Shown piece after piece: positions 1 to 7,380 of a DNA stretch of 14,853 nt. The translations under genes and the position numbers were made by a program. Below the pieces are notes generated by a model. That model was given only the letters and a program-made list of their open reading frames with translations. It was not told the DNA's origin and did not search any database. Position 1 is the first letter of the stretch. Each line of letters starts with the position of its first letter. Origin of the DNA: an uncultured Clostridia bacterium (GTDB taxonomy: Bacteria; Bacillota; Clostridia; TANB77; CAG-508); contig CANQFW010000029.1 in assembly GCA_947599995.1 (NCBI GenBank), positions 1 through 14,853 on the forward strand, given 5' to 3'.

Positions 1-27
1 TAAAAAAGTAAAAAAGTAAAAAGACTC

Positions 28-56
28 TTGAAAAAAATTAATAAAAATATTATAAT
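28..56 (+). promoter_or_regulatory. Sigma-A-type promoter of pyrG operon
   Basis: The -35 box TTGAAA (28-33) and a perfect -10 box TATAAT (51-56) are separated by exactly 17 bp. Bases 1-25 upstream are A-tract rich and could act as an UP element. Predicted transcription start is at about 61-63 (AGG), immediately at the base of the leader hairpin. Confidence 0.8.
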
Positions 57-60
57 AGAA

Positions 61-111
61 AGGTAGATTAAAAAAAAACCAATTTTGAAGTTTTGATTTA
101 ATCTACTTTTT
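61..111 (+). terminator. Leader hairpin followed by T-run (possible pyrG attenuator)
   Basis: Bases 61-72 can pair with 97-108 (12 pairs, one of them G-U), leaving a 24-base A-rich loop. A T-run at 107-111 follows. This has the shape of an intrinsic terminator lying between the promoter and pyrG, about 50 bases before the start codon. Only two pairs are G-C, so the hairpin is weak. pyrG of Bacillus subtilis is known to be controlled by a terminator in its leader, which makes attenuation plausible here. The canonical GGGC start and pyrimidine-rich 5' stem are absent. Confidence 0.5.
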
Positions 112-162
112 AGTTTTAGAAAAGATCAAAAGCAAGATTTGGGTATTGAAAGGGAGGAAAAG

Positions 163-1770
163 ATGAATACAAAGTATATATTTGTAACAGGAGGAGTAGT
201 ATCAGGATTAGGAAAGGGAATAACAGCTGCGTCATTGGGAAGATTATTAAAAAACAGAGGGTATAAGGTAACAATTCAAAAGTTTGACCCATATTTAAAT
301 GTTGACCCAGGAACAATGAGCCCATATGAACATGGAGAGGTTTTTGTAACAGATGATGGAGCAGAAACAGACTTAGACTTAGGGCATTATGAGAGATTTA
401 TAGATGAAAACTTATGTAGAAATTCAAGTGTAACAATGGGTAGAGTATATTCAGAAGTAATAGAAAAGGAGAGAAGAGGCGATTATTTAGGAAAAACGGT
501 ACAAGTAATTCCACATGTTACGGATGAGATAAAGGAAAAGATATATAGCTTTGAAAATACCGATATAGATATAGTAATAACAGAAGTTGGGGGTACAATA
601 GGAGATATAGAAGGTTTATCTATTATAGAAGCAATAAGGCAGGTAGGTCTGGAAAAAAATCATGAAGATGTTGTTTATGTACATGTTACACTTCTTCCAT
701 ATATTTCTGGTTCAAATGAAATAAAATCAAAACCTACACAACATTCTGTAAAAGAACTTCAAAGTTTCGGAATTAAGCCAGACATTTTGGTTTGTAGAAC
801 TGAACAAGACTTGCCAGAAAATATAAAAGAGAAGTTAGCTTTGTTCTGTAACGTAAGAAAAACAAGTGTAATTCAAAATAAAACAGCGGATTGCTTATAT
901 GCAGTACCTTTAATGCTTGAAAAAGAAGGATTAGCTCGAGAAGTTTGTAACCATTTAAGATTAGATAGCTATATTCCAGACAATTCTAAGTGGCAGGAAA
1001 TGATAGATGATATACGAAAAATTAAGCCAGAGAATAAAGTAAGAATTGCAATAGTTGGAAAATATGTTAAATTAGAGGATTCATATATATCAGTTATAGA
1101 GAGCATAAGGCACGCAGGATTCAAAAATAAGGTGAATACTGAAATTGAATTAATAGACGCAGAAGAAATAACAGAAAATTTAGCAAGTAAAAGGTTTGAA
1201 GGAATTGATGGAATAGTTGTTCCAGGGGGATTTGGAACAAGAGGAATTGAGGGAAAGATTGCTACAATAAAATATGCAAGAGAGAATAAAATTCCATTTT
1301 TAGGAATTTGTCTTGGAATGCAGATGACTGTTGTTGAATTTGCAAGAAATGTTCTTAAACTTAAGACAAGTAATTCAACTGAATTTGATGAACAAACTTT
1401 AGATCCAGTAATCCATATAATGGATAATCAAAAAGATGTTAAAGCAAAAGGTGGAACAATGAGGCTTGGAAGCTACCCTTGCACTATAAAAAAGGATACC
1501 ACTGCATATAATGTTTATAAAGAAGAAAACATAAAAGAAAGACATAGACATAGATTTGAGTATAATAATGAGTATAAGGAGAGACTAGAGGAAGCGGGAC
1601 TTATTTGCTCTGGCACATCTCCAGATGGAAGTTTGGTTGAAATTGTTGAAATAAAAGAACATCCATATTTTATAGCAGCGCAATTTCATCCTGAGTTAAA
1701 GTCAAGACCAAATAAACCGGCTCCACTATTTGTAGGACTTATTAAAGCTGCAAAAGAGGCTAAGGTTTAA
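163..1770 (+). CDS. pyrG: CTP synthase (glutamine-hydrolysing)
   Basis: Makes CTP from UTP, ATP and glutamine, the last step of de novo pyrimidine nucleotide synthesis, in the cytoplasm. The protein is 535 residues, the usual family length. The N-terminal amidoligase domain opens with the P-loop-like GGVVSGLGKG (residues 10-19, Lys18). The C-terminal class I glutamine amidotransferase domain shows the nucleophile Cys383 in GICLGMQ and the His509/Glu511 pair in FHPE. The start at 163 is chosen because AGGGAGG lies at 151-157, six bases upstream; the in-frame TTG at 139 would sit before that site and add eight unconserved residues. First gene of a close forward run with cmpB-like, ymdB and rlmH. 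A promoter and a terminator-like hairpin precede it, suggesting attenuation by CTP supply. Confidence 0.98.
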   Translation: MNTKYIFVTGGVVSGLGKGITAASLGRLLKNRGYKVTIQKFDPYLNVDPGTMSPYEHGEVFVTDDGAETDLDLGHYERFIDENLCRNSSVTMGRVYSEVIEKERRGDYLGKTVQVIPHVTDEIKEKIYSFENTDIDIVITEVGGTIGDIEGLSIIEAIRQVGLEKNHEDVVYVHVTLLPYISGSNEIKSKPTQHSVKELQSFGIKPDILVCRTEQDLPENIKEKLALFCNVRKTSVIQNKTADCLYAVPLMLEKEGLAREVCNHLRLDSYIPDNSKWQEMIDDIRKIKPENKVRIAIVGKYVKLEDSYISVIESIRHAGFKNKVNTEIELIDAEEITENLASKRFEGIDGIVVPGGFGTRGIEGKIATIKYARENKIPFLGICLGMQMTVVEFARNVLKLKTSNSTEFDEQTLDPVIHIMDNQKDVKAKGGTMRLGSYPCTIKKDTTAYNVYKEENIKERHRHRFEYNNEYKERLEEAGLICSGTSPDGSLVEIVEIKEHPYFIAAQFHPELKSRPNKPAPLFVGLIKAAKEAKV

Positions 1771-1806
1771 ATTTAAAGATGCAAAAAGGGGAAAAGGAAG
1801 AATTTT

Positions 1807-2640
1807 ATGAATTTATCAATACAAATGTATTTTTTATTATTTATGATATATTCATTTTTAGGTTGGTGCCTAGAAGTAACATGTAAATTAATTGAATATA
1901 AAAAGTTTATAAATAGAGGTTTTATGATTGGACCTTATTGCCCAATATATGGTTGGGGAGCGGTTGCAATAACCTGTTTACTTTATAGATATTCTTATGA
2001 TCCACTTGTATTGTTTGTGATGACAGTTGTTACATGTTGCATTTTAGAGTATTTAACAAGCTATTTTATGGAAAAGTTATTTAAAGCGAGATGGTGGGAT
2101 TATAGTAAACGAAAGTTTAATATAAATGGAAGAGTATGTCTCGGAACATCAGTTCCATTTGGAGCATTTGGACTTATTATAACATATATTTTAAATCCAT
2201 TTTTTATTGGATTACTTAGTAAATTAAGTTTAGATATAATAAATATATTTTCTATAGTGCTTGTATGTATTCATGCAATAGATTTTATTGTATCATCTAT
2301 TGTAATATTTAGTTTTAGAAAAACTTCAGCAAATGTTAACAAAGAAGGAAGCAGTGACAATACTCAGCAAATAACAGAAAAAGTAAAATCTATTTTAATT
2401 AGTAAGTCATGGATGCATAGAAGACTTATTAAAGCATATCCGGGACTTGTTGCTATTAAGGCGAAGATAAAGCAAATAAAAGAGAATGTTAAGGAAAATG
2501 TAGATGAAGTTAAATCAAATATTAGTGAAAGGAAAGTTTATTTAAAGAATAATATTATAGACAAGAAACAGAAACTTTCAAGTTCTATTAGTGAAAAGAA
2601 AAAGGATTTGAAAAATACATTTAAGGAAAGGAAAAATTAG
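1807..2640 (+). CDS. CmpB-type putative ABC transporter membrane protein (PF06541-like)
   Basis: A 277-residue integral membrane protein resembling the 'putative ABC-transporter type IV' CmpB family, recognised from the N-terminal pattern YSFLGWCLEV, then NRGF and GPYCPIYGWG. Several hydrophobic segments fall within about residues 5-170. Family function is poorly established, and no ATPase partner is adjacent. After about residue 185 the protein becomes hydrophilic and ends in a lysine-rich helix built from five 11-residue repeats (residues 224-277), each with a hydrophobic residue at positions 1 and 5. The start at 1807 has AGGAAG at 1795-1800. The gene begins 36 bp after pyrG and stops 3 bp before ymdB, so it is probably co-transcribed with both. 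Membrane localisation is clear; transport activity is only inferred from the family name. Confidence 0.8.
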   Translation: MNLSIQMYFLLFMIYSFLGWCLEVTCKLIEYKKFINRGFMIGPYCPIYGWGAVAITCLLYRYSYDPLVLFVMTVVTCCILEYLTSYFMEKLFKARWWDYSKRKFNINGRVCLGTSVPFGAFGLIITYILNPFFIGLLSKLSLDIINIFSIVLVCIHAIDFIVSSIVIFSFRKTSANVNKEGSSDNTQQITEKVKSILISKSWMHRRLIKAYPGLVAIKAKIKQIKENVKENVDEVKSNISERKVYLKNNIIDKKQKLSSSISEKKKDLKNTFKERKN

Positions 2641-2643
2641 ATT

Positions 2644-3411
2644 ATGAATATTTTGGCAGTTGGAGACGTTGTAGGGCAGGTTGGTGTTAGGGAACTTCAA
2701 AGAAGATTACCTAAGATTAAACAAAAATATAACATCGATTTTTGTATCGTAAATGGTGAGAATGCAGCAGATGGAATGGGACTTACTGAAAAGCTTTTTA
2801 ATGACATTTTGCATGCAGGAGCAGACACTGTTACTATGGGAAATCATACTTGGGGAAAGAAAGATATTTTTAAATTTATTGACGATCATAGAATTTTAAG
2901 ACCTATTAATTACCCAGAAGGTGTTTGTGGCAAAGGACTACAGTTTTATACATGCAAAAATAAGAAAATAGCTGTTATTAATGCTATAGGTAGAGCGGAG
3001 ATAAATATTTTGTCTGAAAATCCTTTTTTAATAGTAAAAAAAGCTGTTGAAGAGATTAAAGACCAGGTAGATATAATTATTTTAGACTTTCATGCAGAAG
3101 CTACTGCGGAAAAAATGGCTATGGGATATTATTTAGATGGCGAAATAACTATACAGTTTGGCACACATACTCATGTGCAGACTGCGGATGAAAAATTGCT
3201 ACCTAATGGTACGGCTTATATTACAGATATTGGAATGACAGGACCTAAGCATTCTATCATCGGTATGGAAAAAGATGCAGCTTTAAAAAGATTTTTAACG
3301 GCTCTTCCAGAGAGATATAAAATTGCTGATGGGGAGGCCATGTTTAATGCTTGTATTTTTGAAGTAGATGAAGATACAAATAAGACTAAAAGGATTTTTA
3401 GAATTAATTAA
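2644..3411 (+). CDS. ymdB: YmdB-family metallophosphoesterase / 2',3'-cyclic nucleotide phosphodiesterase
   Basis: A 255-residue cytoplasmic binuclear-metal phosphoesterase. In B. subtilis YmdB hydrolyses 2',3'-cyclic nucleotides and affects biofilm versus motility decisions and RNA turnover. The metal and catalytic residues expected of the family sit at the same numbers as in the Bacillus protein: Asp8 (GDVVG), Glu39/Asn40 (NGEN), Asn67/His68 (GNHTW), His150 (DFHAE), and His175/His177 (GTHTH). No signal peptide or extra domain is present. It starts 3 bp after the preceding stop, with its Shine-Dalgarno (AAGGAAAGG) inside the end of that gene, suggesting translational coupling. In B. subtilis ymdB is near rny; here it is with pyrG and rlmH instead. 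Confidence 0.95.
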   Translation: MNILAVGDVVGQVGVRELQRRLPKIKQKYNIDFCIVNGENAADGMGLTEKLFNDILHAGADTVTMGNHTWGKKDIFKFIDDHRILRPINYPEGVCGKGLQFYTCKNKKIAVINAIGRAEINILSENPFLIVKKAVEEIKDQVDIIILDFHAEATAEKMAMGYYLDGEITIQFGTHTHVQTADEKLLPNGTAYITDIGMTGPKHSIIGMEKDAALKRFLTALPERYKIADGEAMFNACIFEVDEDTNKTKRIFRIN

Positions 3412-3452
3412 TTTTACAGGGTTAAATTTAAGAAAGGAAAGTCAGGTAATTT

Positions 3453-3935
3453 ATGATTCACATAAATATAATATGTGTTGGAAAGTTAAAGGAAAAATAT
3501 TTAAAAGATGCAATAAATGAGTACTCAAAAAGGCTAAAAAAATATTGCAAGTTAAATATAGTAGAACTTTCTGATGAGAGTCTGCCATCAAAGATAAATG
3601 ATAGTGTAGTAGATGACATAAAAGATAAAGAGTGCAAAAGAATATTAGAAAATATAAAAAATAATTCTTATGTGATTGCATTGGATTTAAAAGGAATACA
3701 GTATTCTTCAGAAGAATTTTCTGAAAAGATAGAAAATCTGCAGATAAAAGGATTTTCTGACATAACGTTTATTATTGGAGGAACTTTAGGGCTAAAAAAA
3801 GATGTATTAGAAAGAGCAAATGAGCTAATATGTTTTTCAAAAATGACTTTCCCACACCAATTGATTAGAGTTTTTCTACTTGAGCAGGTGTTTAGAGCAT
3901 TTAAAATTTCTTGTAATGAAATTTATCATTGGTGA
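3453..3935 (+). CDS. rlmH: 23S rRNA (pseudouridine1915-N3)-methyltransferase
   Basis: A SPOUT-class methyltransferase of 160 residues, the normal size. It methylates pseudouridine 1915 in helix 69 of 23S rRNA on assembled 70S ribosomes, using S-adenosylmethionine. Diagnostic features are the N-terminal INIICVGKLKEKYL, the knot region FIIGGTLGL, the segment MTFPHQLIRVFLLEQVFRA, and the C-terminal Tyr-His pair. The protein ends in IYHW, whereas well-known homologues end in YHK or YHRE, so a basic residue after the histidine has been replaced by tryptophan. AGAAAGGAAAG at 3431-3441 is the likely ribosome binding site. It is 41 bp after ymdB and probably the last gene of the pyrG run; no clear terminator follows. 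Confidence 0.95.
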   Translation: MIHINIICVGKLKEKYLKDAINEYSKRLKKYCKLNIVELSDESLPSKINDSVVDDIKDKECKRILENIKNNSYVIALDLKGIQYSSEEFSEKIENLQIKGFSDITFIIGGTLGLKKDVLERANELICFSKMTFPHQLIRVFLLEQVFRAFKISCNEIYHW

Positions 3936-3971
3936 AATATTACTGCTTTTTGACATAAATTGAAAAAAAGG

Positions 3972-4000
3972 TTGAAATTATGTAAATATTGTGCTAAAAT
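3972..4000 (+). promoter_or_regulatory. Sigma-A-type promoter with extended -10
   Basis: TTGAAA (3972-3977) and TAAAAT (3995-4000) are spaced by 17 bp, with TGC just before the -10 box (extended -10). It drives the small gene that starts at 4054. A consensus -35 (TTGACA, 3950-3955) lies further upstream but has only a weak -10 at the right distance. Confidence 0.65.
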
Positions 4001-4053
4001 AAAAAGTATAAAAATAGCATAGACCTAACTTTATAATGAAAGGAAGACAGTTT

Positions 4054-4362
4054 ATGAAAGATCGTTTCCCATTTTATTTTCGGTGTTATTATGAGGATGA
4101 TTCAATATTGACGTTTGAATTTATATGTGAAAAACGATGTAAAGATATTGAATATGATCAAAAACTTATTTGTTATGCCTTAGACTTGATATATCTTGCA
4201 CAAAGGTATTGTGGTTCGCCAATTAGCAGAGACATAGAGCAACTATTTACTAGGGACGTAATTACCAGGCCGAATACCATAATATGTAGTTTTTCAGTCT
4301 TTTTCAAAAATAATTATAATAGAAAAAGATTTTTGGATGACTTGTGCGACTATTTAAATTGA
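4054..4362 (+). CDS. Small cysteine-rich protein of unknown function
   Basis: I do not recognise this protein. With the start at 4054 it has 102 residues. This start is preferred because AGGAAG (4041-4046) lies seven bases before it, while the alternative ATG at 4036 is upstream of that site. It has no signal peptide and no convincing membrane helix. Seven cysteines are scattered at residues 11, 25, 29, 40, 53, 78 and 98, including one CxxxC (25-29). The rest is a mix of aromatic, acidic and basic residues and looks like a folded cytoplasmic domain. It stands alone, with its own promoter upstream and a strong intrinsic terminator 34 bp after the stop. A clean Shine-Dalgarno, promoter and terminator make it very likely to be a real gene. 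Confidence 0.75.
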   Translation: MKDRFPFYFRCYYEDDSILTFEFICEKRCKDIEYDQKLICYALDLIYLAQRYCGSPISRDIEQLFTRDVITRPNTIICSFSVFFKNNYNRKRFLDDLCDYLN

Positions 4363-4395
4363 GCAAGGAAGAATTTGTGTATAATAATGGGAAAG

Positions 4396-4425
4396 AAAAC
4401 GAGGTGAATTATTCACCTCGTTTTT
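4396..4425 (+). terminator. Intrinsic terminator after the 102-residue orphan gene
   Basis: The stem CGAGGTGAA / TTCACCTCG (4400-4408 and 4412-4420) is a perfect 9 bp with a 3-base loop. It is extended by AAAA/TTTT on either side and runs straight into five T's. Confidence 0.92.
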
Positions 4426-4430
4426 GTACT

Positions 4431-4571
4431 ATTATAGGAAAGTTCTCTGAACTTCCTATAATATAAAGCATTCCACAGAAAAATTGTTATACAATTTTTC
4501 GCGGACGAACAAAGACGCGGACTTTAAAATGTCATAAATAGCGAAAATGTTAATAATGTTCGCTTTTGTTC
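4431..4571. repeat. Cluster of inverted repeats in the gap before the Ca2+-ATPase
   Basis: The 287-bp gap between 4362 and 4650 holds, after the terminator, three more hairpins. The first, 4431-4462, has 14 pairs with one bulged A and a 3-base loop. The second, 4478-4500, is a perfect 10-bp stem with a 3-base loop. The third, 4540-4564, has 6 pairs (AGCGAA/TTCGCT). Between them, CGCGGAC occurs twice (4500-4506 and 4516-4522), a GC-rich patch unlike the surroundings. No open reading frame is evident. It could be a palindromic interspersed element, a structured leader of the ATPase mRNA, or a small RNA. The sequence alone does not decide. Confidence 0.55.
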
Positions 4572-4649
4572 TAAATCAACCATCTATCACATATATTTAA
4601 AAATATAAGATAAAAAGAGTCTTTATTTATAGAATGGGAGATGATATTA

Positions 4650-7259
4650 ATGTGGCATACTCAGACACCAGAAGAAATTGCTAAGAAACTAAACACAAAT
4701 ACAAAAAATGGACTTGCAGATGAGGAAGCAAAGAAAAGAAAAGAAGAAAATGGACCAAACAAGTTAAAGGAAAAAGCAAAAGAAAATATTTTTATACGAT
4801 TTATAAAACAATTTAATGATTTCATGATAATAATCCTACTTTTAGCATCATTAATTTCAGCTGTAGTTTCGAAATTGCAAGGAGAAAATGATTATTTAGA
4901 TTCTATTATAATTGTTGCAATTGTTATTTTCAACAGTATAATGGGACTAGTTCAGGAATCTAAAGCAGAGAAATCCTTAGAAAATTTGAAGAAGCTCACG
5001 CCTCAAGTAACAAAAGTAATACGAAATGGAATGGCACAAAACATAAACGCAGAGGATTTAGTAATAGGTGATATTATAGAATTAGATTCTGGAAGTTTTG
5101 TACCGGCAGATTGCAGACTTATAGAATGTTTTAATCTAAAAGTTGAAGAATCAAGCCTAACTGGTGAGACAGAACCTGTTTTGAAAACAATAGAAAAAAT
5201 TCAAAATCAGGAATTAGCTCTTGGAGATATGAAAAATATGGCTTTTATGGGGAGCGTCGTTGTTGCAGGACATGCAAAGGCAATAGTTACAGAAACTGCA
5301 ATGAATACAAAAATAGGAAAAATTGCAAATATGATTATAGAAGAAACAGCTCCAGAAACACCAATACAAAAAAAGCTTGGAGAAGTTGGAAAGACTTTGG
5401 GAATAGTATGTTTGGTGATTTGTGTCGTTATATTTATTATTGGAATTTTTAAACAAATTGAGCCAATGGAGATGTTTATGACATCCGTGGGACTAGCGGT
5501 TGCAGCAATACCAGAAGGACTTCCTGCAATTGTTACTATTATGCTTTCTATTGGCGTTACAAAAATGGCAAAGAAAAATACAATTGTAAGAAAACTTCCA
5601 GCAGTTGAAACTTTGGGAAGTAGTAGTGTAATTTGCTCTGATAAAACGGGTACTTTAACTCAAAATAAAATGACAGTAGTAAAAACTTTTGGCGATGATG
5701 AGAAATTTTTACTAGAGCTTGGAACAATGTGCACAGACTGTGAGGTACAAAAAAAAGATGGTTTTATAAATGTAATTGGAGAACCAACAGAAGTAGCAAT
5801 AGTAAACAAAGCTTTAGATGAGAGTATAAATAAGAATGAACTTTATAGAAAAATGGAAAGAATTAATGAAATTCCATTTGATTCGAGTAGAAAGATGATG
5901 ACAACAATACATCGAGTGAATAATAAATATAGAACAATAACAAAAGGAGCAACAGATATTTTAATAAAAAAATGTAATAGAATATATGATAATGGTGAAA
6001 TTAGGTTTTTAACACAGAATGATAAAGATAAAATAAGTACGCAAAATACTCAAATGGCAGAGAATGCATTAAGAGTGCTTGCTGTAGCATATAGAGATGA
6101 CATGAGTCTACAACAAAAGATAGAAGATCAGGAAAATGATTTGATTTTTGTTGGGCTTGTAGGTATGATTGACCCTCCAAGGGAAGGTGTAAAAGATGCA
6201 GTAAGAACTTGCAGGGCAGCAGGGATTAAGACAGTTATGATAACAGGAGATCACATTGCAACAGCAAAAGCAATAGCAAAAGATTTAGGAATTTTAAGAA
6301 TGGGAGATAAGGCAATAACGGGAAAAGAATTGGATCAAATATCAGATAACGACTTAGAAAAAAATATAGCGTCATACGCAGTTTTTGCAAGAGTAAGCCC
6401 AGAGCATAAGGTAAGAATTGTTAAAGCATGGCAAAAAAATAACGTAGTAGTCGCAATGACAGGAGATGGAGTAAATGACAGTCCAGCTTTAAAAAATGCA
6501 GATATTGGAATTGCCATGGGAAAAGGAGGAACCGATGTCGCAAAGGGTGCATCAGATATGATACTTGCAGATGATAATTTTGTTACAATTGTTGAAGCAG
6601 TTAAACAGGGAAGAAATATATATGATAATATAAGAAAGGCGGTACATTTCTTACTTGCAACCAATATTGGGGAAATAGTAACAATATTTTTAGGGTTACT
6701 GTTTGGATTTAAAAGTCCATTACTTGCAATTCAGCTTTTATGGGTAAACTTAGTTACAGATTCATTCCCTGCAATAGCACTAGGATTGGAAAAGCCTGAA
6801 GATGGAATAATGAGAAGAAAACCAAGAGGTTCAAACGAAAGCATTTTTTCTGGTGGATTATGGTATAAAATTATACTAGAGGGGATAATGATTGGAAGCT
6901 TTACATTATTTAGTTTTTCACTTGGAAATAATTTATACGGAATAGAAGTGGCAAGAACAATGGCTTTTGTATCATTAGGACTTTTAGAGTTGGTACATAG
7001 TTTTAATATTAAATCAGAAGAGTCTATTTTAAAATCGGGAATAATGGAAAACAAATTTCTAATTTTGAGCTTTTTAGCAGGAAGTATTTTACAAATAATT
7101 GTTGTAATTGTTCCAACTTTTGCTAATATATTTAGTTTAGTTCCATTAAATGTTACACAATGGCTAATAACTATGTTTATTTCTATATTGCCAGTGGTGG
7201 TTATAGAATGTCAGAAGAAATTTAATGAGTTTAAGTATGGAAAGACTATATACACATAA
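4650..7259 (+). CDS. SERCA/PMCA-type P-type Ca2+-transporting ATPase
   Basis: An 869-residue P2-type cation ATPase that exports Ca2+ from the cytoplasm using ATP. It has the TGET actuator loop (171-174), PEGLP in M4 (288-292), the phosphorylation site DKTGTLT with Asp331, and the hinge TGDGVND (604-610). Residues matching the SERCA calcium ligands are all present: Glu289 in M4, Asn672 and Glu675 in M5 (TNIGE), Asn700/Thr703/Asp704 in M6 (NLVTD), and Glu780 in M8. That suggests two Ca2+ per cycle, unlike the one-site Listeria LMCA1. The start at 4650 (MWHTQTPEEI) is preferred over the ATG at 4641 because GGGAG (4636-4640) directly abuts the latter. It appears monocistronic. No confident promoter is visible, and a Mn2+-type yybP-ykoY riboswitch was looked for and not found. 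Confidence 0.95.
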   Translation: MWHTQTPEEIAKKLNTNTKNGLADEEAKKRKEENGPNKLKEKAKENIFIRFIKQFNDFMIIILLLASLISAVVSKLQGENDYLDSIIIVAIVIFNSIMGLVQESKAEKSLENLKKLTPQVTKVIRNGMAQNINAEDLVIGDIIELDSGSFVPADCRLIECFNLKVEESSLTGETEPVLKTIEKIQNQELALGDMKNMAFMGSVVVAGHAKAIVTETAMNTKIGKIANMIIEETAPETPIQKKLGEVGKTLGIVCLVICVVIFIIGIFKQIEPMEMFMTSVGLAVAAIPEGLPAIVTIMLSIGVTKMAKKNTIVRKLPAVETLGSSSVICSDKTGTLTQNKMTVVKTFGDDEKFLLELGTMCTDCEVQKKDGFINVIGEPTEVAIVNKALDESINKNELYRKMERINEIPFDSSRKMMTTIHRVNNKYRTITKGATDILIKKCNRIYDNGEIRFLTQNDKDKISTQNTQMAENALRVLAVAYRDDMSLQQKIEDQENDLIFVGLVGMIDPPREGVKDAVRTCRAAGIKTVMITGDHIATAKAIAKDLGILRMGDKAITGKELDQISDNDLEKNIASYAVFARVSPEHKVRIVKAWQKNNVVVAMTGDGVNDSPALKNADIGIAMGKGGTDVAKGASDMILADDNFVTIVEAVKQGRNIYDNIRKAVHFLLATNIGEIVTIFLGLLFGFKSPLLAIQLLWVNLVTDSFPAIALGLEKPEDGIMRRKPRGSNESIFSGGLWYKIILEGIMIGSFTLFSFSLGNNLYGIEVARTMAFVSLGLLELVHSFNIKSEESILKSGIMENKFLILSFLAGSILQIIVVIVPTFANIFSLVPLNVTQWLITMFISILPVVVIECQKKFNEFKYGKTIYT

Positions 7260-7283
7260 TTTTGAAAATTTTGTATTATATAC

Positions 7284-7312
7284 TTGAATATATTAAAGAA
7301 ATAGTATATATT
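7284..7312 (+). promoter_or_regulatory. Sigma-A-type promoter of the polysaccharide deacetylase
   Basis: TTGAAT (7284-7289) and TATATT (7307-7312) are separated by 17 bp, about 70 bp before the start codon. An 8-bp inverted repeat, TATATACT (7277-7284) and AGTATATA (7303-7310), brackets the promoter and could be an operator. There is no T-run, so it is not a terminator for the ATPase gene. Confidence 0.55.
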
Positions 7313-7380
7313 ATTGTGCATACAAAAAGACAATAAGCACAAATGTATTTTTGTTACATAAAAATGAAAGGATTTTTTAG

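Noticed and set aside
62..70. Canonical G-addition CTP sensor of pyrG
   Set aside because: The required GGGC start and matching pyrimidine-rich stem are absent; only GGT is seen at the predicted start, so only a non-canonical A-run model is proposed.
116..325. Minus-strand open frame over the start of pyrG
   Set aside because: It is antisense to a fully conserved pyrG reading frame, lacks a ribosome binding site and encodes a low-complexity hydrophobic string typical of reversed AT-rich coding DNA.
4426..4649. yybP-ykoY manganese riboswitch before the P-type ATPase
   Set aside because: The conserved loop sequences of that riboswitch are not present, and the protein motifs fit a Ca2+ pump.
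6335..6664. Minus-strand 109-codon open frame inside the Ca2+-ATPase
   Set aside because: It lies antisense to the conserved hinge region of the ATPase and has no recognisable protein features; a shadow frame.
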